Part shown: piece by piece, positions 8,200 through 16,943 of the stretch
Position numbering within the stretch: the stretch's first letter is position 1
How the letters are laid out: the number at the start of each line of letters is the position of its first letter
Assembly (NCBI RefSeq): GCF_013377755.1
Contig: NZ_JABXWR010000001.1
Coordinates: 124,001 to 188,000 of the forward strand
Length of the DNA stretch: 64,000 nucleotides
Source of the DNA: Methanofollis tationis
GTDB taxonomy: Archaea > Halobacteriota > Methanomicrobia > Methanomicrobiales > Methanofollaceae
Direction: 5' to 3'
Made by a program: the position numbers and the translations under genes
Notes under the pieces: model-generated
Database searches by the model: none
Told to the model about the DNA's origin: nothing
What the model saw: the letters and a program-made list of their open reading frames with translations, nothing else

Positions 8200-8678
8200 A
8201 GAGCGCTTGCGCCCTTCAACTCCCGCAGGCGGTCGAGCACCGCCGCCGCATGCCCCTTCACCTTCACCGCATGCCAGGCGGCGGCGATCCGCCCCTCGGG
8301 ATCGATAATGAAGGTGCTCCGCTCGACCCCCATATACTCCTTCCCGTACATCCGTTTCTTCACCCAGACCCCGAAGGCCTCCATGCTCAGGCGATCGGGG
8401 TCGGAGAGCAGGGTCAGGTCCAGCGCCTGCTTCTCGGTAAACCGCCGGTGGCTCTCGGTCGAGTCCGGGCTGATCCCGATCACCCGCGCCCCCTCCCCGG
8501 CGAATGCCGCCGCCTCTGCGGTGAAATCCTTCGCCTCGATGGTGCAGCTGCTCGAATTGTCCTTCGGGTAGAAATACAGGACGACAAACGATCCCCGTGC
8601 ATCCGCGAGGCAGAACTCGTTTCCGTCCATATCAGGGAGACAGATCTCCGGGGCCTGATCGCCCACGTCAACCGCCAT
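8190..8678 (-). CDS. bcp: Peroxiredoxin of the Bcp/PrxQ family
   Basis: A 162-residue thiol peroxidase that reduces hydrogen peroxide and organic peroxides. The peroxidatic cysteine sits in the D-N-S-S-S-C-T-I-E-A-K-D-F loop, after the FYPKD strand. The usual resolving cysteine five residues later (C-T-x-E-A-C) is replaced by Lys, so this is a 1-Cys type or uses a partner thiol. The downstream ERSTFIIDPEGRI segment is standard. Its end overlaps the convergent DUF2115 gene. Confidence 0.92.
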   Translation of the reverse strand: MAVDVGDQAPEICLPDMDGNEFCLADARGSFVVLYFYPKDNSSSCTIEAKDFTAEAAAFAGEGARVIGISPDSTESHRRFTEKQALDLTLLSDPDRLSMEAFGVWVKKRMYGKEYMGVERSTFIIDPEGRIAAAWHAVKVKGHAAAVLDRLRELKGASALQP

Positions 8679-8712
8679 TCTGGATCACCATACCCCACCT
8701 GCACCCCATCCC

Positions 8713-9984
8713 TTATGGAGTCTTCCCCGGCCGCATCATCGGCTGCACGTTTGCGCCCTCCATGTCGCCGAGCGCAAAGTCGAACCGCGCCCGGATCGTC
8801 GGCGGGAGGTTGTCCTCGGGGACGGAGACGAAACCGAACGAACCGTAGAACCCCACCAGTTCGAGGGTGGAGTGCATGGAGAGCGTCTCGTTCCCGCAGG
8901 CCGCGACGAGGGCCTCGACCGTCCGCTTCGCATAGCCCCGTCCCCGGTACTCGGTCGGGGTGAAGACGCCGTCCACCTCCAGGCCGTCAGGGTGCGCCCG
9001 GCAGCGCGCCACCGAGACCAGGCTTCCCTCCACGAAGACGCCGAAGATCCGGTCTCTCTCTGGATCGCCTGTCTGCTGGTGGTAGTGCATCCATATCTTC
9101 TCTGCGAGCGAGAACTCATCTGCGTTGAGTTCCCGCACCTCGATCTCCAGGTCAAGGGCCGGGAAGATGACGCAGACCGAGTGACGCGCCTGTTTTGCCA
9201 CGCCGGCGGCGACGCTCCCGATGGGAGTGTTTGTGATGTAGTCGGTCCGGCCAAGGCGCGGCAGCATGATCAGGGTGGCCCCGCTCTCTTCCGCGGCGGT
9301 GCAGATCCCCTCGACCGCCTGGCCCCGGGCGACACGGGTCTCGACCCGCACCCCGGCGGCCTCGAGGGTCTTTTTGAGGTCCAGGAGACGGGCTTCGGCG
9401 TCGCGGACCGCTTCCCCTGCCTCCCCGTTGCCGGCGACCACATGGAGGAGGACCACTTCAGGGACCCTGAGGCGACGGAGCATCGAGACGACCTGGAGGG
9501 AGGGCTTAGAGAAGTCGACCGGACAGAGCACCCGCGAGAAGGGGTCGGCCCCCTCCGGCGTGGTGCGGGCGATGAGCATGTGGGTCCGCGCCCGCTCCAG
9601 CACGCCGGCCGAGACGCTGCCGAGGAAAAAGTCGCTGATGATGTTCCGGCCACGCGCCCCCATCACGATCAGGGAGGGCCTGACCTCCTGCGCAACCGCC
9701 AGGATGGCCTCGGCGATGTTCCCCCCCTCTGCAACGGCAACGTGTTCGGTCACGGCAAGGCCGGCGCCGAGGAGTTGCTGTTTTTCCTTTGCCATTGCGG
9801 CCTCTGCGGCCTCTTTCGGCACTGCCCGGGGCCGACCCGGGATCCAGATGGAATAGGAGGTGTCTGCAGGATCGATCACGTAGGTGAGGACCACTTCCTT
9901 TGCCGTGGGGATCCCGGGGATGAGTGCCGTCGTTGCCTCTGAGGACCGGGAAAAATCAGTTGCGCACAGTATTCTCTCGAACAT
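8713..9984 (-). CDS. Tandem universal-stress domains fused to GNAT
   Basis: A 423-residue three-domain protein. Residues about 1-140 are a UspA domain (MFERILCATDFS, ATP-loop GARGRNIISDFFLGS). Residues about 150-278 are a second UspA domain (FSRVLCPVDFSKPS) whose final loop, LGRTDYITNTPIGSVAAG, keeps only part of the nucleotide motif. Residues about 285-410 resemble a GNAT acetyltransferase (VDGVFTPTEYRGRGYAKRTV, then LVGFYGSFGF). A plausible reading is that nucleotide sensing controls acetylation, but this is inference. The start lies after a TATA-like stretch near 10066-10076 and the repeat-rich region beyond it. Confidence 0.85.
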   Translation of the reverse strand: MFERILCATDFSRSSEATTALIPGIPTAKEVVLTYVIDPADTSYSIWIPGRPRAVPKEAAEAAMAKEKQQLLGAGLAVTEHVAVAEGGNIAEAILAVAQEVRPSLIVMGARGRNIISDFFLGSVSAGVLERARTHMLIARTTPEGADPFSRVLCPVDFSKPSLQVVSMLRRLRVPEVVLLHVVAGNGEAGEAVRDAEARLLDLKKTLEAAGVRVETRVARGQAVEGICTAAEESGATLIMLPRLGRTDYITNTPIGSVAAGVAKQARHSVCVIFPALDLEIEVRELNADEFSLAEKIWMHYHQQTGDPERDRIFGVFVEGSLVSVARCRAHPDGLEVDGVFTPTEYRGRGYAKRTVEALVAACGNETLSMHSTLELVGFYGSFGFVSVPEDNLPPTIRARFDFALGDMEGANVQPMMRPGKTP

Positions 9985-10094
9985 CGCGATTCACCAGAAC
10001 GCCCTCTCATTCCCGGTACGCAAGGATACAGAAGGCCATTACTACGCAGATGGGAGGAGAAGGTACATAATACCGACTGGTCAGGGAGAAGAGA

Positions 10095-10500
10095 GATTAT
10101 CCGGCTTTGTAGAAATCATCACTTTTCCGGATGCAAGGGTGAGTCATTCGTCTTCCCCAATCTTCGCGCCCGGGGGTTGCCCCTGACATGCGGGGAAGGG
10201 CAAGGCGGAGCGTCTGGCGATGAAAAATAATGGGTGGGCGTGCCGGCGTGGTTCGCCCGTCCCTGCCCCAATCGCAGGTCTGTGGGGCAGCATGCCCCCC
10301 CGGTATCGAGGCGGCGATCCTCTTTTTCGATCGCAGCGCACCGAACGACCGCCTTTCCCTCGCTGCCCCACGGGGGTTGCACTCCCGGACCCCCGCATGC
10401 GATTGAGCCGGGAAGGCCGGTGCGACGTCCAGAAGAGGAGCCCTGCCGTCCTGCACCAATCGCAGTTCTGCGGGCTGCAGGTCCCCCGGCAGGGATCTGT
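10095..10500 (+). repeat. Modular GC-rich intergenic repeat, copy 1
   Basis: This copy fills most of the gap 9985-10500. Its first 39 bp (10095-10133) are identical, on the other strand, to the outer end of copy 2 (21908-21946). The core contains a Gly/Cys-rich-looking hairpin near 10370, a GCGATTG motif near 10400 and CCAATCGCA near 10455. I see no gene: the long open frames here are low-complexity shadows. Confidence 0.8.
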
Positions 10501-11721
10501 TCACCTTTTCAGCCGCAGAAGGATCGCGTCCGCCGCCAGTGCCGCCGTGGAGAAGGCCGCCTGGAGGTTGTATCCCCCGGTGTCGCCGTCGATGTCCAGG
10601 ACCTCGCCGGCAAAGAACAGCCCGTCCGCGATCCTGGAGCCCAGGGTCTTCCCGTTGACCTCGTCGAGCGCCACCCCGCCCCTCGTGACCATGGCGATGC
10701 GGTATCCCCCGAGGGCCTCGACCGTCATCTGGTGGCCGGTCAGGATCTGGAGGAGGCGGTTGCGCGACGTCTTCGTGAGGTGGGCAGAGGTCGCCTCGGG
10801 CGGGATCCCGGCGAGGTCGAGCAGGCGCTTCAACAGCCGTTCCGGGAGGTGGAACGGCATGAGGGCGGTTTTCACCCGCGTCGCCCCGCACCCGGTCAGG
10901 GCCTGTACAACGTCGTTCCTCTGTTCTTCGGGCAGGAACGATACCCGCACCTCATCGCCCGGCAGGATATACCGGGAGGCGTTCAGGATCACCGGCCCGG
11001 AGAGCCCGTCATGGGTGAGGAGCAGGTCGCCGCAGAAACCGTCAACTTTTTTCCCCTCACGAAAGAGCGAGACGGTGCAGTCCTGCAGGGAGATCCCGGC
11101 AAGGTCAAAGAAGGGGTAGTCCCTGATCCGCACCGGGGTGAGGGCCGGGGCGGTGGCGGCGATCGTGTGGCCGAGAGACCGTGCAAAGGCGTAGCCGTCG
11201 CCTGAAGACCCGGTGGACGGATACGAAGCCCCGCCGGTGGCGATGAGGAGGAACGTCGAACGATACTCGCCGGCGGCCGTCGTCACGCAGAAGCCGTCGC
11301 CGGATCGTTCGACCCCGGTGACCGCCTCTCCGCACCTGATGGCGACGCCGTGCTTCCTGCAATCGGCGAGGAGAGCGTCGAGAATATCCTGGGCCTTCCG
11401 CGAGACCGGGAAGAATTTGCCGTCCTCCCCGGCGTCCAGGGAAATACCGCGTTCGGTGAAATGGGAGACGAGATCGGTATTGGTGAAATGCCTGAGCGCC
11501 GGCTTGAGAAACGCGCCTCCTTTCCCGTAATGGCTGAAAAATCCGGGAATATCCCCGGCATGGGTGAGGTTGCACTGGCCCGACCCGGTGATGAGCAGTT
11601 TTCTCCCGGGCTCTGCCATTTTTTCGAGGACGAGCACCCGCGCACCCCCTGCGCCGGCGCGTGCGGCGGCGAAGAGCCCGGCCGGCCCGCCCCCGATGAT
11701 GATCAGATCGTAGTGCGTCAC
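10501..11721 (-). CDS. HI0933/YhiN-family flavoprotein
   Basis: A 406-residue FAD-dependent oxidoreductase of the HI0933 family, function unassigned. The dinucleotide motif IIIGGGPAGLFAAARA is at the N-terminus, followed by GRKLLITGSGQCNLTH, typical of the family, then ATGGASYPSTGSSGDGYAFA. The C-terminal FAD segment reads GLFFAGEVLDIDGDTGGYNLQ. Length is standard. Translation begins at GTG 11719-11721. Copy 1 of the intergenic repeat abuts its stop codon. Confidence 0.9.
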   Translation of the reverse strand: MTHYDLIIIGGGPAGLFAAARAGAGGARVLVLEKMAEPGRKLLITGSGQCNLTHAGDIPGFFSHYGKGGAFLKPALRHFTNTDLVSHFTERGISLDAGEDGKFFPVSRKAQDILDALLADCRKHGVAIRCGEAVTGVERSGDGFCVTTAAGEYRSTFLLIATGGASYPSTGSSGDGYAFARSLGHTIAATAPALTPVRIRDYPFFDLAGISLQDCTVSLFREGKKVDGFCGDLLLTHDGLSGPVILNASRYILPGDEVRVSFLPEEQRNDVVQALTGCGATRVKTALMPFHLPERLLKRLLDLAGIPPEATSAHLTKTSRNRLLQILTGHQMTVEALGGYRIAMVTRGGVALDEVNGKTLGSRIADGLFFAGEVLDIDGDTGGYNLQAAFSTAALAADAILLRLKR

Positions 11722-11817
11722 GGTTGCCTTCCTCTATCTCTTGACCCCGGGGCAGATGAGTCTTCTTCAGGGAGACGCACAATCTTTAATGCCGGTGGTG
11801 TGGCAGGAGGTGATCTG

Positions 11818-12558
11818 ATGGGAACAGGACAGGAGTTCATCGAGAAGACGAGGTTCCCGTACCTCGGCCCCTCAGACCAGCGCCTCGGCAGAGCACAGCC
11901 TCCGCTGGAGAGAAAAGACAGCGGTGCGGGTCTTCCGCTCCCGCTCCCGGGCGAGGCCTGCCCCGGAGCAATCGACCTCACCGCTGCGATCGCCCGGCGG
12001 CGGAGCGTGCGCACCTATGCCACGGCAAAGATGCCGCTCGCCACGCTCTCCTATCTGCTCTGGTGCTCGCAGGGCGTGCAGTCGGTCGTCGGACAGGACT
12101 GGACGATCAGGTCGGTCCCGTCGGCCGGCGCCCGTCATGCCCTTGAGACCTACGTCCTCGCCAACCGGGTCGATGGCGTCGAGCCCGGCCTGTACCATTA
12201 TGCGGCGCTTTCCAACCGCCTCTTCCGGCTCCAGGCCCCTGCGGATGTGGCCGACAGGATCAGGGACGCCTGCCTGAACCAGCCGATGGTCACCGACGCG
12301 GCCGCCTTCTTCATCTGGGCGGCCGACATCTACCGGATGACCTGGCGCTACGGCGAGCGCGGCTACCGCTACATCTTCATCGACGCCGGTCACGCCTGCC
12401 AGAACCTCTACCTCGCCGCCGAAGCGGTCGACTGCGGCGTCTGTGCGATCGGGGCCTTCGACGACGACGCCCTCAACGCCATCCTGGGCCTGGACGGGAA
12501 GGATATCTTTGTCATCTACTGCGCTGCGGCCGGAATGCGGGCCGGTGCAGAGGACTAA
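11818..12558 (+). CDS. SagB-type nitroreductase-fold oxidoreductase
   Basis: A 246-residue FMN-binding protein of the SagB-type/nitroreductase family. Marks are A-R-R-R-S-V-R-T-Y at the FMN phosphate site, LSYLLWCSQG, SAGARHALETYVLA, a GLYHY turn, and FIDAGHACQNLYLAAEAVDCGVCAIGAF. The start is well supported: GGAGGTGAT at 11805-11813 precedes ATG 11818. No azole or thiopeptide synthesis genes are nearby, so a small-molecule redox role is more likely than peptide modification. Confidence 0.85.
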   Translation: MGTGQEFIEKTRFPYLGPSDQRLGRAQPPLERKDSGAGLPLPLPGEACPGAIDLTAAIARRRSVRTYATAKMPLATLSYLLWCSQGVQSVVGQDWTIRSVPSAGARHALETYVLANRVDGVEPGLYHYAALSNRLFRLQAPADVADRIRDACLNQPMVTDAAAFFIWAADIYRMTWRYGERGYRYIFIDAGHACQNLYLAAEAVDCGVCAIGAFDDDALNAILGLDGKDIFVIYCAAAGMRAGAED

Positions 12559-12591
12559 ATATTTTCCCGCCCTAATCTGCTCAGACCATTC

Positions 12592-13992
12592 ATGACCACC
12601 TCTCCCTCGTGCAGGAGTGCACCAATAGACCGGCGGTGCATCCTGGTGATCGCCACCCTCGCCTCGTTTTTAACGCCCTTCATGAGCTCGTCGGTCAACA
12701 TCGCCCTCCCGCTCATCGGAGAGGAGTTCGGGGCCAACGCCGTCCTTATCGGCTGGATCCCGACCTCCTTCATCCTCGCCTCGGCGATATTCATGATCCC
12801 GATGGGCAGGCTTGCCGACATCCACGGCATGCGGCGGATCTTCTTCCCCGGCTTTGTGATCTTCACGATCGCGACGCTGCTCTGCGCCCTCTCCGATTCG
12901 ACCTCTATGCTCATCGGTTTCCGCCTGGTCCAGGGGTTCGGGAGCGCCATGATCTTCTCGACGGCGGTCGCCGCCCTCACGGCCGTATACCCGCCGGGCG
13001 AACGCGGCCGGGTGCTCGGGATCAATGTCGCCTCGGTCTATATCGGCCTCGCCACGGGTCCGTTTCTGGGCGGGGTGCTGACCCATGCCTTCGGCTGGCG
13101 GAGCATTTTCCTTGCGGTCCTCCCGCTCGGCGCCGTCGTCATCCTCCTCCTCCTCAGGAACAGGGAGGAGTGGACCGAACGCAATCCCGATCACTTCGAC
13201 CTCTTCGGTTCGGTGCTCTACGGCCTGATGCTCCTCTCCCTGATGTACGGCCTCTCGGTCCTCCCGGAGACGGCGGGATGGGGTTATATCATCTTCGGCA
13301 TCCTCATGCTCGCCCTCTTCATCCGCCGGGAGATGCGCGTGGAGAGCCCGGTCCTGCAGGTGAGGCTCTTCCTTGAGAACCATGTCTTCGCCTTCTCGAA
13401 CCTCGCCGCCCTCATCAATTACAGCGCCACCTTTGCGGTCACCTTCCTCCTCTCCCTCTACCTCCAGTACAACAGGGGTCTTGACCCGCAGGCCGCCGGG
13501 CTGATCCTGGTCGCCCAGCCCCTGGTGCAGGCGGTGCTCTCCCCGGCGGCCGGGCGGATCTCAGACCGGATCGAGCCCGGGATCGTCGCTTCGGCCGGGA
13601 TGGGCGTGACGGTGGTCGGGCTTGCCATGCTCGCCCTCCTCACCGCGGAGACGCCGCCCGTCTTTATCGTCGGGGCCCTCGCCCTTCTCGGCCTCGGGTT
13701 CGCCCTCTTCTCCTCGCCGAACACCAACGCGATCATGAGTTCGGTGGAGCGGCGCTACCTCGGCATCGCCTCGGCCACCCTCGGGACCTCCCGCCAGGTC
13801 GGGATGATGCTCTCGATGGGGATCGCCATGATGATCTTCTCGGTGGTCATCGGGCGCGTCCAGATCACCCCGGAGTACCACGCCGCCCTCCTCTCGAGCG
13901 TGCAGATCGCATTCGCCCTTTTTGCCGCCCTCTGCGTCGCCGGGATCTACTTCTCCCTGGCGCGGGGCCGGGTGCGGAGCGAGGCGGCCTGA
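12592..13992 (+). CDS. MFS multidrug-type exporter, DHA2-like
   Basis: A 466-residue integral membrane transporter of the major facilitator superfamily, probably a proton-driven drug exporter. It shows many hydrophobic segments, the loop motif MGRLADIHGMRRIF between helices 2 and 3, LVQGFGSAMIFSTAVA, and the antiporter motif VASVYIGLATGPFLGG in helix 5. Helix count looks like 12-14, as in EmrB/QacA relatives. It follows the SagB-like gene by 33 bp, so co-transcription is possible. Substrate unknown. Confidence 0.9.
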   Translation: MTTSPSCRSAPIDRRCILVIATLASFLTPFMSSSVNIALPLIGEEFGANAVLIGWIPTSFILASAIFMIPMGRLADIHGMRRIFFPGFVIFTIATLLCALSDSTSMLIGFRLVQGFGSAMIFSTAVAALTAVYPPGERGRVLGINVASVYIGLATGPFLGGVLTHAFGWRSIFLAVLPLGAVVILLLLRNREEWTERNPDHFDLFGSVLYGLMLLSLMYGLSVLPETAGWGYIIFGILMLALFIRREMRVESPVLQVRLFLENHVFAFSNLAALINYSATFAVTFLLSLYLQYNRGLDPQAAGLILVAQPLVQAVLSPAAGRISDRIEPGIVASAGMGVTVVGLAMLALLTAETPPVFIVGALALLGLGFALFSSPNTNAIMSSVERRYLGIASATLGTSRQVGMMLSMGIAMMIFSVVIGRVQITPEYHAALLSSVQIAFALFAALCVAGIYFSLARGRVRSEAA

Positions 13993-14035
13993 CCACCATC
14001 TACCTTTTATCCCTTCACCTCCCAGAAACGAGGAG

Positions 14036-14524
14036 ATGGCATCAAGGATCGCACTGGCGGGATGCGCCATACTGGCGGCACTGATCCTCGCTGCAGGGTG
14101 CACCGGGACACCCGGGCAGGAGACGGCTGCAACAGGGGATAATGTCACGGTCGAATATACCGGAATGTACCTGAACGGCACCGTGTTCGACACCTCGGTC
14201 GGCAGGGCCCCTCTCACCTTCATGGTCGGCGGGGGCCGGGTGATCCCCGGGTTTAACGATGCGGTCATCGGCATGGCCGTGGACGAGACGAAAGAGGTGA
14301 CCATCCCGGTCGACGAGGCATATGGACAGCACCGGGACGACCTGGTCTTTTACATAAACAGCACCGACCTGCCGGCCGATACGGCGGTCGGGCAGGTGTT
14401 CCTGCAGAACTCGGCGCAGTTTAGAGTGGTGGCGGTGAACGAGACGACCGTCACCCTGGACGCAAACTCGCCTCTCGCCGGGCAGGACCTCAAGTTTACG
14501 ATCAAACTGCTCTCGATCGAGTGA
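14036..14524 (+). CDS. FKBP-type peptidyl-prolyl isomerase, lipoprotein
   Basis: A 162-residue surface lipoprotein with an FKBP fold. The signal segment ends LILAAGC with the modified Cys near residue 21. The isomerase domain has VTVEYTGMYLNGTVFDTS, VIPGFNDAVIGMAVDE and the SlyD-like extension VDEAYGQH. It probably helps fold exported proteins. ATG 14036 has GAGGAG just upstream (the open frame begins earlier inside the MFS gene). An 8-T run follows the stop. Confidence 0.92.
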   Translation: MASRIALAGCAILAALILAAGCTGTPGQETAATGDNVTVEYTGMYLNGTVFDTSVGRAPLTFMVGGGRVIPGFNDAVIGMAVDETKEVTIPVDEAYGQHRDDLVFYINSTDLPADTAVGQVFLQNSAQFRVVAVNETTVTLDANSPLAGQDLKFTIKLLSIE

Positions 14525-14537
14525 CACCAGTAACCTC

Positions 14538-14545
14538 TTTTTTTT
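14538..14545 (+). terminator. Oligo-T terminator after FKBP gene
   Basis: Eight consecutive T's directly downstream of the FKBP stop, ending one base before the next ATG. Archaeal RNA polymerase stops at such tracts. If active, the next gene would need its own start or leaky read-through. Confidence 0.45.
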
Positions 14546-15154
14546 ATGGCCGGGGAAGAATGGGAGCAGGACTACCTGGCCAGGGGAGAGCGCTGGGGCG
14601 GGGCGGTCCACGATCTCCCCGCGATCGGAGGGTGCGGGCGCCTCCTTGAAGTCGGGTGCGGCAATGGAAAGACGCTCGCTGCGATCGCCGCAAACAATGC
14701 CGGTGTTGTCGGTATAGATTGTTCTGCCGCGGCGGTCGCCCTTGCCCGCAGATCGGTCCGCGACGCCGCCCACCTGCTCGTCGCCGATGTGCGTGCCCTC
14801 CCGTTCAGGGGAGGAAGTTATGACGCCGTCTGCGCCTTCCATGTGCTGGGCCACATGGAAGAGGGAGACCGGAGGCGTGCGGCAGGGGCGTTGAGCCGGG
14901 TGCTCCGCGAGGGGGGACGCCTCTTTTTCCGGGGTTTTTCCACCGCGGACATGCGCTATGGTAAGGGGGCGGAGACGGAACCCGCATCATACCGGCGGGG
15001 CGACGGGATACTCACGCACTATTTTACCGAAGAGGAGGTCGCCGACCTCTTCTCCACCCTCGCCCCGGTGCGTCTCCTGACCCGGACGTGGCCCCTCAGG
15101 GTCAGGGGGACGGCGCACCTGCGCGCCGAGATCGAGGGGATCTTCCGGAAATAA
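14546..15154 (+). CDS. Class I SAM-dependent methyltransferase
   Basis: A 202-residue methyltransferase. Motif I is LLEVGCGNGKTLAAI at about residue 33; then VVGIDCSAAAVALAR (acidic ribose-binding residue), VADVRALPFRGGSYDAVCAFHVLGHM (motifs II-III) and LREGGRLFFRGFS. The fold is clear, the substrate is not. Its ATG directly follows an 8-T tract with no Shine-Dalgarno sequence, so the start is less certain than the family. Confidence 0.87.
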   Translation: MAGEEWEQDYLARGERWGGAVHDLPAIGGCGRLLEVGCGNGKTLAAIAANNAGVVGIDCSAAAVALARRSVRDAAHLLVADVRALPFRGGSYDAVCAFHVLGHMEEGDRRRAAGALSRVLREGGRLFFRGFSTADMRYGKGAETEPASYRRGDGILTHYFTEEEVADLFSTLAPVRLLTRTWPLRVRGTAHLRAEIEGIFRK

Positions 15155-15228
15155 CCGGCGGTTCGGTGAGCATACGCCGTGCGCAGAAAAACAATCTACT
15201 TATGGTCGTACATGACACGCGAATAGCA

Positions 15229-15585
15229 ATGACGAATGCCATCGGCATATCAGTGCATGCGGGCGAGGATGGTGCCGTCGTATCCGTAACAGGAAGGATC
15301 GACGCCTCTTCGGCCTGCCTCCTGGAAACAGAGTTTTCCCGGCTCATCGAAGGCGGCGAACGCACGATCATCGTCGACATGGGGGGGCTCGAGTATATCA
15401 GCAGTTCGGGTCTCCGGGTGCTCCTCGCGGCAAAGAAGAACCTGAAAAAGGTGGGCGGGGATCTCTCGATCGCCGCCCTGAAGCCGTTTGTGCGGGAAGT
15501 CTTTGAGATATCAGGTTTTTTGAGGATCTTTTCCGTCCATGACACGGTCGAGGAGGCCGCTCGCAGAAAGGGACAGAGAGGATGA
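15229..15585 (+). CDS. STAS-domain anti-sigma-factor-antagonist-like protein
   Basis: A 118-residue SpoIIAA/RsbV-like STAS protein, the switch component of a partner-switching cascade. It has SVTGRIDASSACLLE and MGGLEYISSSGLRVLL; Ser59, the first Ser of SSG, is the expected phospho-acceptor. An in-frame ATG at 15202 could add 9 residues. Its stop overlaps the start of the phosphatase gene by 4 bp (ATGA), showing coupling. In bacteria the partner controls a sigma factor; archaea lack sigma factors, so the target here must differ. Confidence 0.88.
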   Translation: MTNAIGISVHAGEDGAVVSVTGRIDASSACLLETEFSRLIEGGERTIIVDMGGLEYISSSGLRVLLAAKKNLKKVGGDLSIAALKPFVREVFEISGFLRIFSVHDTVEEAARRKGQRG

Positions 15586-16943
15586 ACGTCGAAATACAGG
15601 ATCTGCTCGTTCTCCTGCAGATGATCTGCGTCATCATCGTCGCAGCCTATTTCATCACCAGGACCGGGATCTTCACCGAAGTACTTGAACGGCGGCTTTC
15701 GATCAGGAACAGAGTGTACCTGATCCTGTTTTTCGGTATCCTTTCGATATACGGGACCCTGAGCGGCGTCGAAGTGCTCGGCGCGCCGATCAATGTGCGG
15801 GACCTCGGCCCGATGGTCGCCGGCATCTTCTGCGGGCCGGTGGTCGGTCTCGGCGCCGGGCTCATCGGCGGCGCCTTCAGGATGGGAATGGGGGGTTTCA
15901 CCGCTGTCCCCTGTTCGCTCTCGACGGTCGTTGCCGGCCTTCTCGGCGGGGCAATCTATTACGCCCACCGGGGGCGCCCGGTCGCCGTCAAAACCGCCGT
16001 CGGATTTGCCGCGGGCATGGAACTGCTCCACATGGGGGTCGTCCTCGCCCTGGCGCAACCCTTCGACCAGGCCCTCTCCCTCGTGAACGGGGTGGCCCTG
16101 CCGATGATTCTTGCCAACGCCGTCGGGATGTTCATCTTCGCGCAGCTGATCGCCAACCTCCTTGCCGAGCGGCAGACAAAGGCCGAGCGCGACTCGTACC
16201 ACGACGAACTCCAGCGGAAAAAGGCCGAACTCCAGATTGCCGCAGATATCCAGCAGACATTCCTCCCGAAGTCCATCCCGCCGCTGAAGGGATTCGACCT
16301 CTTCGCCGTCAGCTGCCCGGCACGGGAGGTCGGCGGCGATTTCTACGATGCGATCCGCTTAAGGCCGGACCATACCGGGCTTGTCATCGCGGACGTCTCG
16401 GGCAAGAGCGTCTCTGCGGCCCTGTACATGGCGCTCTCCCGCACGATCATCAGGGCGATGGCGACCTGGCACCCCGAGGTCTCGCTCGCCCTTGCCGATG
16501 CGAACACGATGATCGAGGAGCAGTCGGATTCGGGCATGTTCGTCACCCTCTTCTATGGCGTGCTCAATGAGCAGAACCGGACGCTCACCTACGCCAATGC
16601 CGGCCACAACCCGCCCCTCCTCCTTCGGGCGGGGTCGAACGATTTTGTCCGCCTGATGCCGACGGGTGTGGCGCTCGGCGCCGCCAGAGACCAGGAGTAC
16701 GGGGAGGCGCAGGTCACCGTCCTGCCGGGCGACCTGCTCGTCCTCTACACCGACGGCGTGACCGAGGCGATCAACAGCAAAGACGAAGAGTTCAGCGAGG
16801 CAAGACTGATGGAGACGGTGCTGAAGGTGCGCGGCCGTTCGTCGCAGGAGATCATCAGGGAGATCAGGGATGGGATTCGCGAGCACGCGGGTGACGAGCC
16901 CCAGTTTGACGATATCACCCTGATGGTACTCAGGGGGGTGTGA
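15582..16943 (+). CDS. Membrane SpoIIE/PP2C phosphatase with 5TM-LYT sensor
   Basis: A 453-residue membrane phosphatase. Residues about 1-195 hold membrane helices with the LytS-like 5TMR pattern (DLGPMVAGIFCGPVVGLGAG, GGFTAVPCSLSTVVAGLLGG). A short coiled coil (about 198-225) links to a PP2C domain with REVGGDFYDA, LVIADVSGKSVSAALYMA, YANAGHNPPLLL, GDLLVLYTDGVTEA and a final FDDITLMVL. The acidic metal ligands are present. It should dephosphorylate the STAS partner(s) when the membrane part senses its cue. The stop TGA (16941-16943) is in frame with the next domain. Confidence 0.92.
   Translation: MNVEIQDLLVLLQMICVIIVAAYFITRTGIFTEVLERRLSIRNRVYLILFFGILSIYGTLSGVEVLGAPINVRDLGPMVAGIFCGPVVGLGAGLIGGAFRMGMGGFTAVPCSLSTVVAGLLGGAIYYAHRGRPVAVKTAVGFAAGMELLHMGVVLALAQPFDQALSLVNGVALPMILANAVGMFIFAQLIANLLAERQTKAERDSYHDELQRKKAELQIAADIQQTFLPKSIPPLKGFDLFAVSCPAREVGGDFYDAIRLRPDHTGLVIADVSGKSVSAALYMALSRTIIRAMATWHPEVSLALADANTMIEEQSDSGMFVTLFYGVLNEQNRTLTYANAGHNPPLLLRAGSNDFVRLMPTGVALGAARDQEYGEAQVTVLPGDLLVLYTDGVTEAINSKDEEFSEARLMETVLKVRGRSSQEIIREIRDGIREHAGDEPQFDDITLMVLRGV

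Noticed and set aside
16941-16943. TGA as selenocysteine codon joining phosphatase and kinase
   Set aside because: No selenoprotein machinery or recognisable insertion element is seen, the phosphatase is already complete at this point, and selenocysteine is not known in Methanomicrobiales.
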